Of a stretch of 64,000 nt of DNA, positions 11,701 through 25,286 are shown in pieces. Source of the DNA: Stercorarius parasiticus (lineage: Eukaryota > Chordata > Aves > Charadriiformes > Stercorariidae); the NCBI GenBank assembly GCA_013396915.1, contig VWZL01000107.1, forward strand, positions 33,369 to 97,368, read 5' to 3'. The translations under genes were made by a program, and so were the position numbers. The number at the start of each line of letters is the position of its first letter. The stretch's first letter is position 1. The notes under the pieces are model-generated. The model ran no database searches. It worked only from the letters and a program-made list of their open reading frames with translations, and was not told the origin of the DNA.

Positions 11701-14700
11701 ATTACACAATTATTGCGACTAGTACACAATAGGCAGTGCTCAGTGAATCAGACATCAATTAACAATTTGGTTTAGTCTCTCTGTTCAGTGTAAACTACCG
11801 TGTACTGACATAAGACATTATAATGACAAATTACATACAAACCAAAAACTGCTTTAAGACAGGATTCTTTCGGACAGCTTTCCCTCAGTGGCCATCACTT
11901 TAGTATCCAAGTGCTTCACCAAAAGTCTTTACTACACCCTGCCATGGGAGGAAGCACTATTATCTCCTTCTTCGCAGCTATGAAGTTTCTTACTTGGCAT
12001 CAAACTTTGGATTGCAACTTTGACATCCAACATAGAAAATCTCTTAAGCCTCTTTCTGTTATACTAGTAGCACACAACTAAAACGCCTTCCAAATAAAAA
12101 GCATGTTTCTATCTGATGCCATCCTGTTCTAAAAACAAGCCGCTTCATCCCTAAGTTTTTACAGAGCCTCTGTAGAATCAGACATACTGAAATAAATCTG
12201 AAATTGCATGACCAAATACATCCTAGCGTTCTCTCTTAAAATCCTCCTGTCTCAGCCATTTTCTTCAAAGCTGCTCTTCTTCTCACTGAGTTGGAATTAA
12301 AAAGGTCAATTGTCTTGGAGGACAAATCAACAGAATTTCTGAATCTCTGAATTTCCCCATAGCTTTTGAGCAGCTTTTATTCTCTTCCCTTCTCTTCCAT
12401 TCTGAAAGGTTTTGTCACGTTTGCATATTTTCCACATTGCTTTTAATGCAGCAAGAATCAAGGGAAGAAAGAAAACATCAGCCCGTTATATAAGTTTCTG
12501 AAGGCACTAGTTTAAATTCCTTCATGTGCCAAATATTTCAATTAAATGGGTTTGGCATTATTTTTTTTTAATAGAAATAACTGCTTTCTGAGGCAAAAAA
12601 TCAAAATTGACAAGTCACTCCCAGATTAAAGAAACTGAGAGAGAACTGCACAAGACTTCTTTAAAGAAAAATACCCCAGCCTTTTTACAGAAATATACCA
12701 TGTGTCCCCAAACACCTAAAGTATTTCTGAGAGACCAAGAGGAATGCAAGAGCTAACTCAGAAGTGTACAGCAATTCTTACTCAGCATGTTTTCTTTTGC
12801 AGTGTTTTGCTACAGAAACTGTTGAATAATTTTATTAAAAAATTAAAAGGACAAGAAAAAACTTTCTAAACAGAAAAAAAAGGTAAACTCCCTTTGAGAA
12901 ACACAAAACTCCCTCTTTTGACATCTACCCCTGCTTTTCAGTGACAACATGCAACTTGCCTTAACTTTTCTAAAAGCTCAGAAGAACTGCAAAACAGCTT
13001 GCTTATGTATTCATTCATTGTTGAAGGAAAGAAAGTCGTATTGTTTGAGTGAATAACAGAAAAAAAAAAGTGAGTTTCTGAAATATTTTCTTTATTCAAA
13101 TCTGGATTTCTCAGTGAGAAAATGTCTGGGCAGAACACGTCTACAAGCTTAGTCTGATGCTTTTTAAAGTGAGGTAGGGACTCCACCTTTTTAACCAAGT
13201 AACTAGTTCAAAAAATTATGTTTTTGGTACTGGATTGTAGCCAGGCCATTCAGCTGATGTGTCTGCTTAAATTAAGTAAGCATTGGCTTTTTTTGCTTTG
13301 CACACGTTATAAATAATTTAGTTTTGATGTATGTGTCAATGTTCCTGAACCTAGGACAGCACCATAAGTAGGCTGTTTTCCTAAACCAGGTTTTCTCTGA
13401 TCTTGGAGGACTTCTTCTCAAAAACAGGCTTTTCTCTTAGGGATGATTTGACACATTAAGATGGGTATTTCTCCAGCATGCACTGACTATAGAGAGCATA
13501 AAAACAGAATAACCAGAGCAGTAAATGTATCCGTAAGGTGAGCCAAAAAAAGCATTTAAAATAAATAGTTAAGATAGAAACCGAGTCCCTCAGACTAGTA
13601 CAATTCTTTGGAGGTCTCAGTCCAATGCCAGTCTTTAAGGTGGCACAATTTACATATTTTTTTTCTTTGTTTATTGCAATCACAGAATTGCTTTAAAAAT
13701 ATTTAGATATTGGAAACTCAGAGAAGATATGTTTACATAGCTGAAATTGTGAAAGGAAAGGGATTTCTCTGGTATACAATAATCCAAGAAGTTTTATCCC
13801 TTGGGCAAGAAATACTAGTACTCTAATCAAGACAAATTATGTTTTACTAATGTAGACAGACACTAAAGAAGATATTTCTCAAACAAACAGTGTAACACAA
13901 AGTCACTTCCTCATACACTATGCCATATAACACTTGGGCAGCTGTGTATTTCAAGAGAAAGAAAGCAACAAGATTAAACACATTAGGACCAATTTTCATA
14001 GCAAGTTAAGCAGCAAAATTAGCCAAGTGGTTGCTAATGGAATATACTCACATTAGCAATAGCTTATAAACCTCCAAGCAAGAATTTTTAAAACCTATTA
14101 GACCTTTTTTTCTGCAATTCCAGTGAAGCAGAAGTTGTGTGCATTAGAAAATAAGAAACAAAAGGAAAGAAAAAAGGACACCTGCTTGGTACTTTTACTC
14201 CTAATAAGACAATTTCCTAAAGAAAGCAAAAGGCCAGACATACTTGAGCAGAAACTGAGATACATATGAGGTACTTTGTTAAAAAAATGTGACTGAGCTT
14301 AAATGCATCATCTTTGAAATGAAAACAGAACTCAGTTTCAAGGTCAACATAATCTTTGCCTTCTCTGCCTAATCTTATGATAAAGATGACAGTTTTGATA
14401 ATCTATGGAACTCCTTTCAAATTGAGTTGACGCAACCATTAGCATACCATACAGCAGCAAGACTTAGTCAGTCCCATACTTGGCCTACAAGCAAGCACGT
14501 TGCATGTGAAAAATGTCATTCTTCAGCCACAACTGGCTCTTCAGAGCAACTTAGCTGACCTCATATTCATGTTGAACAGCAACAAAGAGAGTCACATTTA
14601 TTTTACAATGCAGCTTAAAACTAACCAATTCATCATTAGTATTTGCAAGTATTTTTTTCTTGGAAGACTAGTGTGTACCACTAGATGCATCTTGAATGCC

Positions 14701-16457
14701 CAAGTTTTCCAAAGGATAACTTGGGATGTGGAGCGCACAAAGTAAATCCACTGGATTAAAGGGTAGAACATAATTTTTTTTAAATGTGAAGGAGGAGAAC
14801 TTGTCAGCCTACACTGCAGCACTGCTGAAAACTGCCAGAGTGTAATATGAATCATAGTCAAGTCAACTATGTAACACTGCAGAAAAAATAAAAGTAGTCC
14901 TGCTAGGTAACGACAGGAATATTATATGCTATATGCAAGGTAGGAGAGGTAATCATGCCTTTCTTGTCAATACATTCAAATGGGACACTGGGCTCAACCT
15001 GGAGTTCTTCACAGTGGAACGGATACAGACAACACACAGCGCTCAGGAGAGAGAAGCAGAAATGAAACACATCTTGGGAAATGCAGCTGGATTGTTTCAT
15101 TTAAAGAGCACCAAACTTCATTTTCCGATAAGTAAAAAATTGCCATAAAGTGGACAGCATTCATTGTTCTCAATGGCCTAACGTACACTGGGGGTTGGGA
15201 AGGAGAGGAAAAAGGAGACCACAAAGAAAACATCTCTATTCGCAGCAAGAAGCATTAAGGTTACAGATCATGAAAATGTTGACTTGTTCTCACTGAATCA
15301 CTTGAACAGGGCAAGTATTGATGCAGTCTTGGTCTGACAAAAGAGTGCAGGCTTTGCAGAATACAGAAATGAACCCCCCCACTGGATATTACAAAGGGGA
15401 AAGAAGAGTGAGGAAAGGGAAGAGGCTCCCTAGTTACATGAAAATGTTAAAAAAATTCTTCGTACAGTGCTTTCTTGTTATTTGCAAATAGTTCAGAAAA
15501 AGTATCCACCAGGAAATTTAGTGCTTAACTAGGTAATCTCTTGAGGAGAAAGAAGCCTTCCTTTCTATTATTCTGTTATTAGATGCAGGGGAAAAAAAAA
15601 TCATTTTTGAGAGTAAACTATAGGATCTAAACCACAGCTTTAACTGAGATTATTAGGAAGAGAGTAATGAGGCTCAAGTCCGAATGAAACTTGCTGTAAC
15701 ATGGAGACCTTAATGTGGTTTTAGATTGGTTTGTTTTCTTCTGATGAGTAATCAGAACTAATCAACAGAATTTAAAGTATCTCAGAGGTAAGACAGTCAA
15801 GCAACAGCTATGGTTAACGTATTTGCCTTTTTGTATGGCTTAAATTTTACTTCTTACCTTGAACAAAAACAATCAGCTAAAGATTTTAAACAAAAAGAGA
15901 GATATTTTATTAGCTTAATCTGGACTTGCAGGAAAATTTAGGGTTCTTCCAAATTCTCAGTAATTTCCAAGTACAGAAATATCGGAAGATGCCAAATAGA
16001 TTGCATTTCAGTTTTTTCCCAGCAGGTGTGTTTCCTAAGGACAGCCTCATGCCGTGCAGCATTTCAGAGCCATAACAACCAAACCCCATTATAATTATGA
16101 CAGTAATGCATTACCTATAGCCATGACTTTGTGGCCTCAACAAAGTAAGCACTGGCCAGTATTTCAGTGATCCTTGATGGCTTCCTGTTTAATATCTTTA
16201 AGGGTCTGGCAAACAGGAGGAGCACAGCACTTGCTCCTGGCTACTAATCCATGCTGTTCATTTCAGCTTATAAACAAACTAGCTGCACCTTTGCTACTTT
16301 AAAATATCTCTGCAGTGTGAATCTGGATATGGTCCATTACCTCATTTCCTGTGCAGGACCCCTAGGTGGTACTGGTAAATTAGCTATCACTGTCTTTCAT
16401 ATCTTCCTGAAACAGTCCTTTTTTCCCCACTCCAATGAATGAATGGATGGCTTCGCA

Positions 16458-16472
16458 TTTTTTTTTTTTTTT
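16458..16472. repeat. Poly(T) tract
   Basis: A run of 15 T. No retroposon body is recognisable on either side, so this is best described as a simple mononucleotide repeat. Confidence 0.85.
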
Positions 16473-17279
16473 GCAGAAAAACACTTTTACAATTATTTGA
16501 TGAAGCTCTGAGAGGAATAAGTATGCCAGGAATAATGCTACTATTTGCTCTACATGAGAGCACCCATTATGAGCAGTGTTGTGCAACTTTCAGCACCTCA
16601 CTACAGATGTTCTGCCTCCTGTGGGCATTTGAAAGAGTTTTCTAATACACTGACACTAAAAATTATAACATCTGCATGTACCACTGGCAGTTCTGTCACC
16701 TCCATCTTTTATCATGTGAAATATCAAGCACTGTGTGTTATTGCGCTTATTTTACTCTGCAGCACCTATTTTTAAATAGATCTCTCTACAGAAAGTTTCT
16801 GTGAGCGTCTGTTTTCACGCAGCTTTTACATATTTACCTGAACAAACAGTAACAGGTTTAACATATTTTACACCTTTCCATTTCCATTTTTCTTTTCAAA
16901 AGAACAAATTATATGAGAGAAAACAACAGAACCCTGAAATACAGACACAGCCAGTAATTTTATGTAGTTCAACTGATGTTTATGTTTTTGAGATTTATGA
17001 CTTCCGCATTATCTCTCATTTCCAGTTACTGCTGTGTGTGCAACTTGCAGGGTGTGTGCTATGCTTTATCACTGCTGTATGTTTCTGAGTTCAATGAATT
17101 AATCTGTAAGGTTTCCAATCAAGGCATTGGTGTTGGAAGTAACAGGGAAGATTCAGTTATAGATTTTAAAGTATCTCCCACATCGCACTAATTCACATAA
17201 CCTTTATTTACCATAGAGTGACCTACATGTAGAAGTGAAATGCTTGGTGGGGAAAAATCATTTACTAGTCCACAGCAAA

Positions 17280-17700
17280 ATACATGTCATTAGAGATGCA
17301 TTTATAATGGAATTTGACTTAATGGAGATGGAGGCCTACAGACACTGTGTTAATGCGTTACAGCAATAAGGTTGTAGCAAGCTTTTAGCATAATATAATG
17401 ATTCATCAAGCTAAAATTATACATTGAGCAGCGCTTGGTTGAACCAGCACATTATGTTTGCGGTACATACTCACACAACTTGGCAAAACACAGCTCCTTC
17501 AAATTGCAAACATAATTTATAATAATTGGCACTATCTTCCAATTGTGCTGGCACTAGAAGCTCTGGAAGACAAAGGGGTTAAACTATCCACACACCATCA
17601 TTGTGCAACTAGTTTTATGGCTCCCTTCACAGAGCTGAATATTAAAACCACAGATACTGTTGTTTATGGGAAATTCATAATGAATAAAAGCTAAGTATAA
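17280..17700. promoter_or_regulatory. Possible conserved noncoding element (weak)
   Basis: An AT-rich but complex stretch rich in ATTA/TAAT homeodomain-type cores and CATAAT/ATTCAT words, free of simple repeats. Its texture resembles vertebrate developmental enhancers. A 78-codon frame at 17458-17694 crosses it but resembles no family. The call is inference from composition only; it could equally be ordinary unique intergenic DNA. Confidence 0.2.
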
Positions 17701-19275
17701 TGTTGTTTTCAGTAAGAGACCATCTACAGACTAGGTTCTTATCAGCTCTGTACAAAATCCTTTTAGATGAGCATGTGGAATGCCTCTGTAGAGCGATGAA
17801 CACCAAAAATTATCATAAGGATTTTTGTCAGAGTTTACTTTGCATTAGCTAGAAATTTCCATTAAATGCAGTACATAAAATCATCAGAAATTGTTCTATG
17901 ACATCTCTTAATAAAAGCATAACATATAAGATGCTCTCTCACTTTTCTTTCTTTTGCACCTGTGGGCTTTTCCAGAGCTGATAAGAATAACTCTTTGTTA
18001 TATTTCAAGGTGAATTTTAATACATATGGGAAATGACAAATTGATGGCTGAATAAAGCACCCTGTTTATCTAAATGATAGACATAGCACAGGCATGCTGA
18101 GGACAACTTTCCCTTATACATGCTGCCCTCCTGCTGATCTGAAAATTTGAAAGTGTATCCTAGTCTATGCAGAATTACTCCTTGGCCTCTCTGCTAACAC
18201 TATGAGCAAAGGTCTTCTCCTTCTGTTCTTTACGACACGGATACCTTTCCACCCACAGGTGACTGGATCCATTACTCCTCAACCCAGTCTGCTCAGATAG
18301 CAAAGGCTAGTAGAAATGCATGTCAGACAGCCTTTCCAACACAGGATTGTAAAGCCACCTCACTGAGAAACAATATAATATTTTTTTTTGCTTGTGTGCA
18401 AAATGGCAGCCAGACAATTTTTGTATTTGCAAATAACCGTGTGAATTTGAATCAATCTAGATTTCTTAGTTTCTTCTTTTAATATGCTAATAATAATGTC
18501 TAATTCATTAGGCTAACACAAAGAAAAAATACACTTCATACTACAGCCAGTCCTACTAGGCATCCAAAAATCAGGTATCAATAACAGCAAAGCCAGATAT
18601 TTTACTTTCTTATGTTACCAAGTAAAATATCCTTGCAGTGACAGTTAACAACTAAGAACGGGAGCTGCAAAAGCAAATCAATAATCTGTTAGGATTATTA
18701 CACACATCTGTGAATTTCATGGGTGTAAGTGGGAACAGCTAGAAAAAATTGTTAAGGATTAGAAACTGAATGGAACATTAGGAAAGGACTGGTAATATCA
18801 ATGTTCATTTTCTACATTTCCATACCACAGTCTTACTGCACCAAAAGTTGCATCTAGATGAACACATACAAGGGCAGTACTGAACGCTTAGGCAAGTTAG
18901 GGATTTGGGATACATCATTAAATCCCACTACTATTTTATCACAAGCAGTGATGGATGATGGCCAAAAAAAAGAAACTCTGAGGAAAGACCCCTGGAGATG
19001 GTTGGTTATCAGACACATATTGAACTGGCAAATGTTAAGGAATACCAAATTTTTTTACAAGCCTTGCAGTATCGGCTTTGTCAAAATGCATTTTTTAATG
19101 TGAGATGCTCTGTTGCTAGCATATTCACTAATAAAACTTGTAGAATATTTCTTTGCTAGCTGAAGAAAAAAAAAACTTATATAGAAACAAAATAAAACTG
19201 AGATTGTTTCTAGTCCTCTGGAAATTTGTAAACGGGAGCAAAACAGGAAGAAAGCCACAGCGTATCACTTGCAGC
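17701..19275. other. AT-rich noncoding DNA
   Basis: Nothing nameable was seen. Short frames on both strands at 18854-19103 overlap each other and lack recognisable domains. Confidence 0.55.
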
Positions 19276-19575
19276 TTAGAGACAGACTTCTGTTCGCAAT
19301 TCTTTTACAGCTTTCCAGCACAACTTTAATCGAGCCTTCCGGGCCAAAACATGTGGAGGTCTCAGAATTTTAGTGACAAGGAGTAAAGGTGCTGGTTTGT
19401 TTTGGAAACCAGATTTCAGAGAGACGAACACCAGAGGCAGCCACTGAGGCCGCAGTTCCACAGCGGCCCAAGCCTGCCTGATTGTTGACTCCTCCATTCC
19501 AGCCTCTGCATCCACTTGCTTCAGGCCATGTATTTTGGCCCTTCCTTTTGCATCAGTTCCCACCACTGACTGCAT
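19276..19575 (-). other. Unexplained 99-codon ORF, probably not a gene
   Basis: An ATG-initiated minus-strand frame of 99 codons with a purine at -3, in a locally GC-richer block that keeps several CpGs. The predicted product is basic toward its C terminus, including a segment reading ARKARLKLCWKAVKELR. There is no signal peptide, membrane segment or recognised domain. The block differs in base composition from its AT-rich flanks, so it could be an exon or an old insertion. Frames of this length are also expected by chance in 64 kb, so the protein call is weak. Confidence 0.15.
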
Positions 19576-22500
19576 TTTTCAACAAGTCATTTCAACATGC
19601 AAAGTCAGTAGGAAACTCATCAAAGTACCAAAAGCAAATCATTTTCTCACAACATTTAGTGACAACAGTGAATGCTGAATAGATGGCAATAAGGCCTGGA
19701 ATTACTTCTGGGGATTTCCTTGCCCCTGCACACCCCATAGCAACAGGGACCCAAGGAAAAAGGCAGAAATTGTACTTACTTTAGGAAGCAGCTCTAACTG
19801 GAGGCTTATCAGGTGTGAAGACAACCTAGGAGCAAAGGTTTCTCCTTTGGTGTTACCCAGAATATGAACTGTAAAAACAAACAAACAACACCAACACAGT
19901 CTGCTTTTACCAATTTTATTTCCCAAGTCAGCAACCAAGAGCAACTCAAGGCATGTTTAGCAATATGTACCATTTGTTATTCATTACAAAATATCAATAT
20001 ACTTATTGTAACAATACATTTTAAAGAGGTAAAATACTCTCACATCAAAAAGAAAAGGCACTTTTCCTTGATATGTTGCAGGACAAAAACCATGTGTTTT
20101 TTAGCTTTACTATTGAAATACACAGACTAACAAAGCAAACTGATTGAGTTTGTAATGTATGTGCTAAGTGCACAGAGTGTCAGTTTTGCTTTGGGAGACT
20201 AGAGAAAGAACAACGCTTGAGGACAAACAGCAACCATTCTAGAAACAAATCCCACAGTTCAGGAAGAAGAGTTTACCAAGTCAGATAGGAATAATAAAAA
20301 AATATGAACATTCCTTTAACACAAATATGAGTAGCCCTGTTCTCAACTACCCCAGCTCAAATTCTGAATGCAGATTTTTTTTTCTCTGTACCATTTGGAG
20401 AATTTATTGATCCTTATTGATCCTGTGTTATGAGTAGCAGAGAAAAAGATTTCACATACTCAACTACATGACAGAAATCTTACAATCAGAGACCGCTAAC
20501 AGCATCGTGATCCTCAGAAGGCAAATAAGATCAGCTTCAAAGGCAGTTCTTATCTTTCCCTGCTCTGTGACTTTTTATACTTCCCTTTTTATACTCCCTC
20601 TCCTGCAACGGTGCTGCAGTTCTTTCCACAGACCAGCTGCGAAAGGTAAATCTGTAGCCTGTCCTCCCTCACAACAATCAAAGGTCTATGGGGAAAAAGC
20701 AAGTCAACAAAAAGCTGATGTTTATTTCAAGTGCTTGAACTGTGTATAGTCCTATTGGATTATTTTGTTGATAGATATTTGTACAATTGTTATTATGTTC
20801 ATCTCAAGTTATGCTTCTGAGTGACTATGTGAATACGAACTACTTTTCCGTAGCTACTGCATCTCACAATTTTCTCCACCTATATTGTCATCACCATCAG
20901 CACTTCACATGTAAAACCACTAAAGTACAATTAGTTAATCCAAATGAGATTATGGCAAGCACTATGCAGTTTTTTAACACACAAAAATCAATATTCATAC
21001 ATTTTTAACAAAAGCAGCGAGACTAACACCAACCCACCACACATAATAATGCATCATCCCTATTCAATGGCCTGGTCAACCTCTGGTTATATAGTAAAGC
21101 TGGGATCAAGACAATACGAGCTGATGGTATGTGGATGGAGACACTACCTTATAGTTTGTAGCAGTATTATTTTTAATTACTATCCTACCACAACAATATA
21201 TATATATTAAGGAAGTGCAAAGAACTGAAATATTGCACATTTTACTTCTTTTCTAAACTGACAAAAAATAGAAGAACATTTTAACTATATAATTACAAAA
21301 AACTTCATCATACCAAGAAATAAATCTAGGTCTGAACATAGGGAAAGGTACATTCAGAATTAAGTGTGAATTAAAGCAATGCTCCAAAAGGCCAGGGAAC
21401 ACAAATTTACACTCTAAAAGACAAAAGCTTATTTTTAACACCAAGTGCAGAATTCCTCTCTTTACAGACCATATATTAAGTAGTAGCTCTGCAAGTTCTG
21501 CAAGCTTCTACAGGCTACCCTACCTTGAACATTTCATGGAAGACCTACCCATAAGTGTGTTGGGGAATAACACACAGTGGTGTTTTTATTTCCTAGCATG
21601 CTCGTTATTTTCAAAGCAGTCTGATTAATAATCTATATTTTTCTGTTAAGACTGAAAAATAAATTAGTACCCTAGCAAGCTTCCTTAATCGTGATGCTTT
21701 GCTCTCTAGAAACTGGAATTATGCTATAAAAAGTTCTGCACACAAGTCATCACACAAGTTATTAATGGTTCTGGTCATTATCCTTGCATAGAAAAATGCT
21801 CATCAACAGAACAGATTGTCTGCGATTAAAACACACTAGCAGCCCCACCTATAGTAGGCTGATGGCATTTAGGTGATCTTTAGCCCAAAACAATCCTACT
21901 AAATTTGTGACTTTTAACAGGATCTGTTCACGAGAGATCTGAGCAAGTTTCCCTTAATATCAACAGAAATCCACCTACCAACTTCAAAAGGAGATCAAAT
22001 CCAGGAAAGCCAAATCCAAACCCAAGAGACAAAAGCTCAGAATAACTCACTAATATTTCTGAATGAGATGCTTCATTGTTGTGTTTTGTTATTCAGCTCT
22101 GTAAACAAGATACCTTGTCTCCTTGTCTGACAGAGACTCCTTAAAAATACAAGTTCTAAATGATAAATTATACTTGTCTTTATTCAGGACAGGCTTTTTC
22201 ACAGCAGGCTTGTAAGGTGCTAGGAAGAAGGCTGACAGCAACTGTCTACAAATTCAATTCTAAAATAGAGTTGACATTAAATGACACAGATGAATTCTTT
22301 CTACAAATGTAACCCAAGCAGTTTGCATGCAGAGAATATCTTATCTTAATGTTTTTATTAGAATTAATGCAGTCAGAGGATCATTTATCATAATCTGCAG
22401 TCCTAAAATAAACATATATTGGTATTATTAAGGACTAAAGAGTGCAGGTTGAAAGTTACATGAGGCAACAAGAGGACCTACCAGTTCATGAAACAGGACA

Positions 22501-23469
22501 CCATGAACGGGAGGCAAAAGGACTCAAAGTGTTTTGCTCTTTCAAATTCTGTCAACTGAATTTATGACAACGCTAACAAGAAATGCAGCAGATTTCCTGG
22601 AAGCACATTCCTGCAACTGCTTGCAAGTACACTTAATGCCAAGCTTGGGAATAAACTCTTTGACTTAAATGAAACAACAACAAATTTTAAATGGTTACAA
22701 ACCTTCTTTATAAATAAGGATCTGAGAAAGGATGTGGAATACAGCAATGTAGGCTTTGCACAGATAATGCAAATACGGAAAAGAAATAAACCCCTGGATT
22801 CTGACATTTCAATTACACCCCTGTTTTGCTATATCTTTTGTGCATCTTTAGGTCTGAGAAATGCAGAGAGATCAGCACCAGTTTTTGTTGTTAACCATTT
22901 TTTGTCAAAGATACTTGGACATATTTGAGCAACGGCTGTTAAGGTGGATTGCAGACATGCTTCTTTTAGGAGCTCTTGAACAGGCTGAAGTGTACATTTG
23001 GAACAGGGCTGGAACACGGCAGTTTAGCATGGCAGTTAGTACCTTGGTGCAAAACCAGCAAAAGTCGTCCTGGAAACTAACTATATTTATAACAAGGATT
23101 TGTTGTTGTTGAAGTTTGTGAGAAAAAAATCACACCAAATTTAGCATAATAGTATTGTGCATGATGTAAAGCTGAAAAGTCAGTTAGCTGTAAACATTTG
23201 ATGTTTGTTAAAGCTAATTAGTCCTCTAATGGCTGCAGTATTCAGATGAGAAGCTCATGAGAATGGATATGTAATTAGTTTTCCAATATTCCATTTGTGG
23301 CACTTCCATAACTTTCTGTTTTTTAACCAGCAAAGAGCATAGAAGAGGAGATGCTTGATTACTAGAGAAAGATAAATACAGCATTTTAAAAGGTGTAGCA
23401 GGAGGGACTTGCTGTATTACATACAAGGACGCTAACTGTAATGCTCAGGAAGACTCAGGAAGAAAAAAC
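19576..23469. other. AT-rich noncoding DNA
   Basis: No gene supported. Small features are a doubled TTATTGATCC unit at 20404-20423 and a short (AT)n run at 21196-21207. ORFs up to 93 codons show no family resemblance. Confidence 0.55.
20404..20423. repeat. Perfect 10-bp tandem duplication
   Basis: TTATTGATCC occurs twice head to tail. It is probably a replication-slippage duplication. Confidence 0.85.
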
Positions 23470-23474
23470 AATCA

Positions 23475-24300
23475 ATTTATAAGCTCCCAGAGCACAATAA
23501 AGTGATGAGAAATAGACAACATGATCTTGTCAAGAACAGATCATGTCAAACCAGTATAACTTCCTTCTTCGTCAGGGTAACTGGCCTATTAGTAAGAGTG
23601 ACATGCCTTAACCGTGCTCAAGCTATTTGGTCAAGCCGTCTCAAATGGAGCCTAAGGAAGTTTTCTCCACAGCAGATCAGCATAAGCAGGTTCCACAATC
23701 AAATGGAAAATCATAATGGAACCATAGTTATCAGTGGCTTGCTACTGTGGTAGCAAGCTGTCTCCAGTGGGATTGTATGGGGTCTACACTTTATTCTGCC
23801 CAGTCTATTTAGTATTTCATTAACACCATCAACAATGATATAAATTACACATGAGAAATTTGGGAATGTTACCAAAGTGGGCGGAGATGTACTCAGGATG
23901 ACAGCATTTAAATTCAAACTGTTCCTGGCAAACTAGAATTTTAAAAAATAGAACAAAGTTCAAATTCGACTCGTACGTGATGAGCCTGGAGAACTGCTAG
24001 CAAATGCACTCACACAAACAGAGGAACTCAATAAGCAGGAGGTGTAGCGGATCACAATATGAGCCAATAATGTAACTCAATGTGATCACTAAAAAATAAT
24101 TTTAAGAGAGGAATGTTATATGCAAGCAGTTGTGGTAACTCTTCCACTCTCTTCAATGCTGGTGTCTCTCCAGCTGGAATACAGTACCCAAATTTGAGCT
24201 CCAAACTATAAAAACTCAGGAAGCATCCAGAGAAAAGCAAGAAAGATGAAAAATACTGGAAAATATCCTACAAGGAAAGGATGCAATTGCTTTGTTTACA
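23475..24300 (+). mobile_element. Ancient, heavily decayed CR1 ORF2 relic
   Basis: Discontinuous matches in order and on one strand fit an old CR1 family of the kind common in turtles and crocodilians. At about 23480-23590 an open frame reads RNRQHDLVKNRSCQT and then RVTGL, close to the family's SQHGFVKNKSCQTN...RVTGL. At about 23770-23840 a decayed version of the GPVLF-IFIND block is readable. At about 24049-24100 a GGATCACAA...ATGAG...AACAATGTGAT-like stretch fits the region downstream of the palm. At 24140-24290 a stretch resembling LVRPQLEYC...and QRRATKM is readable at DNA level (CAGCTGGAATACAG, then CATCCAGAGAAAAGCAA). The RT catalytic motifs are destroyed by indels and stops. Assignment rests on remembered consensus order, not on an alignment. 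Confidence 0.68.
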
Positions 24301-24801
24301 ACACACAGATTTCAAAGCCATGTGCCAAGAATACTGTGTACCTTATCTTGGGTGGATTTTAAGTGATAACTCAGGTCTATTCCAGGCCCCGTTTCTACGA
24401 TGCTCTTACTGAAATATTTGCAACAAGACAAAACAAAACCCCACCACTGAAAGTCTTCACTGTATAAAATAGATGTAAAAGCAGAAAAGTTTACACAACA
24501 GACTTGCAAATGATAACAACTTAATGAGGTAAACCATATAATTCAGAAGTAAAAAATGAAAAACCTACTTAATCTGTACCTAATCTAAAATTAAACTGTA
24601 TAACATTCTTCTCAAGAGAAGCATAACCATGAAAAGATGATACAGTAAAATTATCAAACGTACCCTTGATATTAAGAGACCAATCAATCTTAGTGTCCTT
24701 ACATGATACAGTAATCAGAGAAATGAAAAAAATGAGAAAAGAATTCTACTCAATTCAGATTTAGCATCCAGTAATTGGGGGAGAACTCCGTTTTCAGCTG
24801 T

Positions 24802-24819
24802 AAAAAAAAAAAAAAAAAA
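24802..24819. repeat. Poly(A) tract, 18 bases
   Basis: The longest mononucleotide run I found in the window. No SINE or processed-gene body is readable upstream of it, so I do not call it a retroposon tail. Confidence 0.9.
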
Positions 24820-24929
24820 TAATGCTTGTCTTCCAAATCAGCTAAGATGTATTTAGTATCACATAATGATGACAAGGAACGGCTTAAGAAGATTCAGAAA
24901 AAATTTTTTAAAATATTTTGGCACTCTGA

Positions 24930-24943
24930 CACTGACGTCAGTG
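24930..24943. promoter_or_regulatory. Palindromic full CRE site (TGACGTCA)
   Basis: CACTGACGTCAGTG is a perfect 14-bp palindrome around the 8-base consensus for CREB/ATF bZIP proteins. An intact full CRE with its CpG is uncommon in CpG-depleted intergenic DNA. There is no visible promoter next to it, so activity is inference. The sequence match is exact. Confidence 0.35.
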
Positions 24944-25286
24944 GATGGAATTATATTAGGCTTGTTAAATGCAGACTAATCGGGCTTTCCACAGGTGATT
25001 TCATATGCCTACGTTAATTATCTATAAGAAATCACAACTCACTTTCATAGGCCTGTGATTAGTTACAAATAAGCTTTACAAAACTTTTTTTTTTTTTAAA
25101 TGAATTCTCTTTTCAGTTCAGTGAAAGCTAAGAGGCATTTGAAATTACTTCACTTGTACAAACTATACATTATTTCTACTGGAAATCTGCATGAAAAAGC
25201 GTCCTCCCACACATACCTACAAAGGAGGGATGAAAGGTCAAAGAGAGACAGTATTGCTATGGGTTTCTTTGTGGGTTTTGTACCGC

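Larger units (their letters stand above)
6231..17279. other. AT-rich noncoding DNA
   Basis: There are eleven kilobases without a gene that I can support. Scattered short ORFs (60-95 codons) have no recognised motifs. Small structures seen: three TTGCAAA motifs within about 40 bases at 8672-8706, followed by an 8-bp-arm inverted repeat at 8709-8726; a TG-rich run leading into seven G at about 9090-9113; and a 15-T run at 16458-16472. No CR1, LTR or SINE could be read with confidence. Confidence 0.55.
24301..25286. other. AT-rich noncoding DNA
   Basis: No gene seen. The interval contains a long poly(A) tract and a palindromic CRE, listed separately, and a 12-T run at 25086-25097. Confidence 0.55.

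Noticed and set aside
23950..23970. GTTCAAATTCGACTC as a tRNA B box
   Set aside because: It has no paired A box or cloverleaf and lies inside the decayed CR1 relic.
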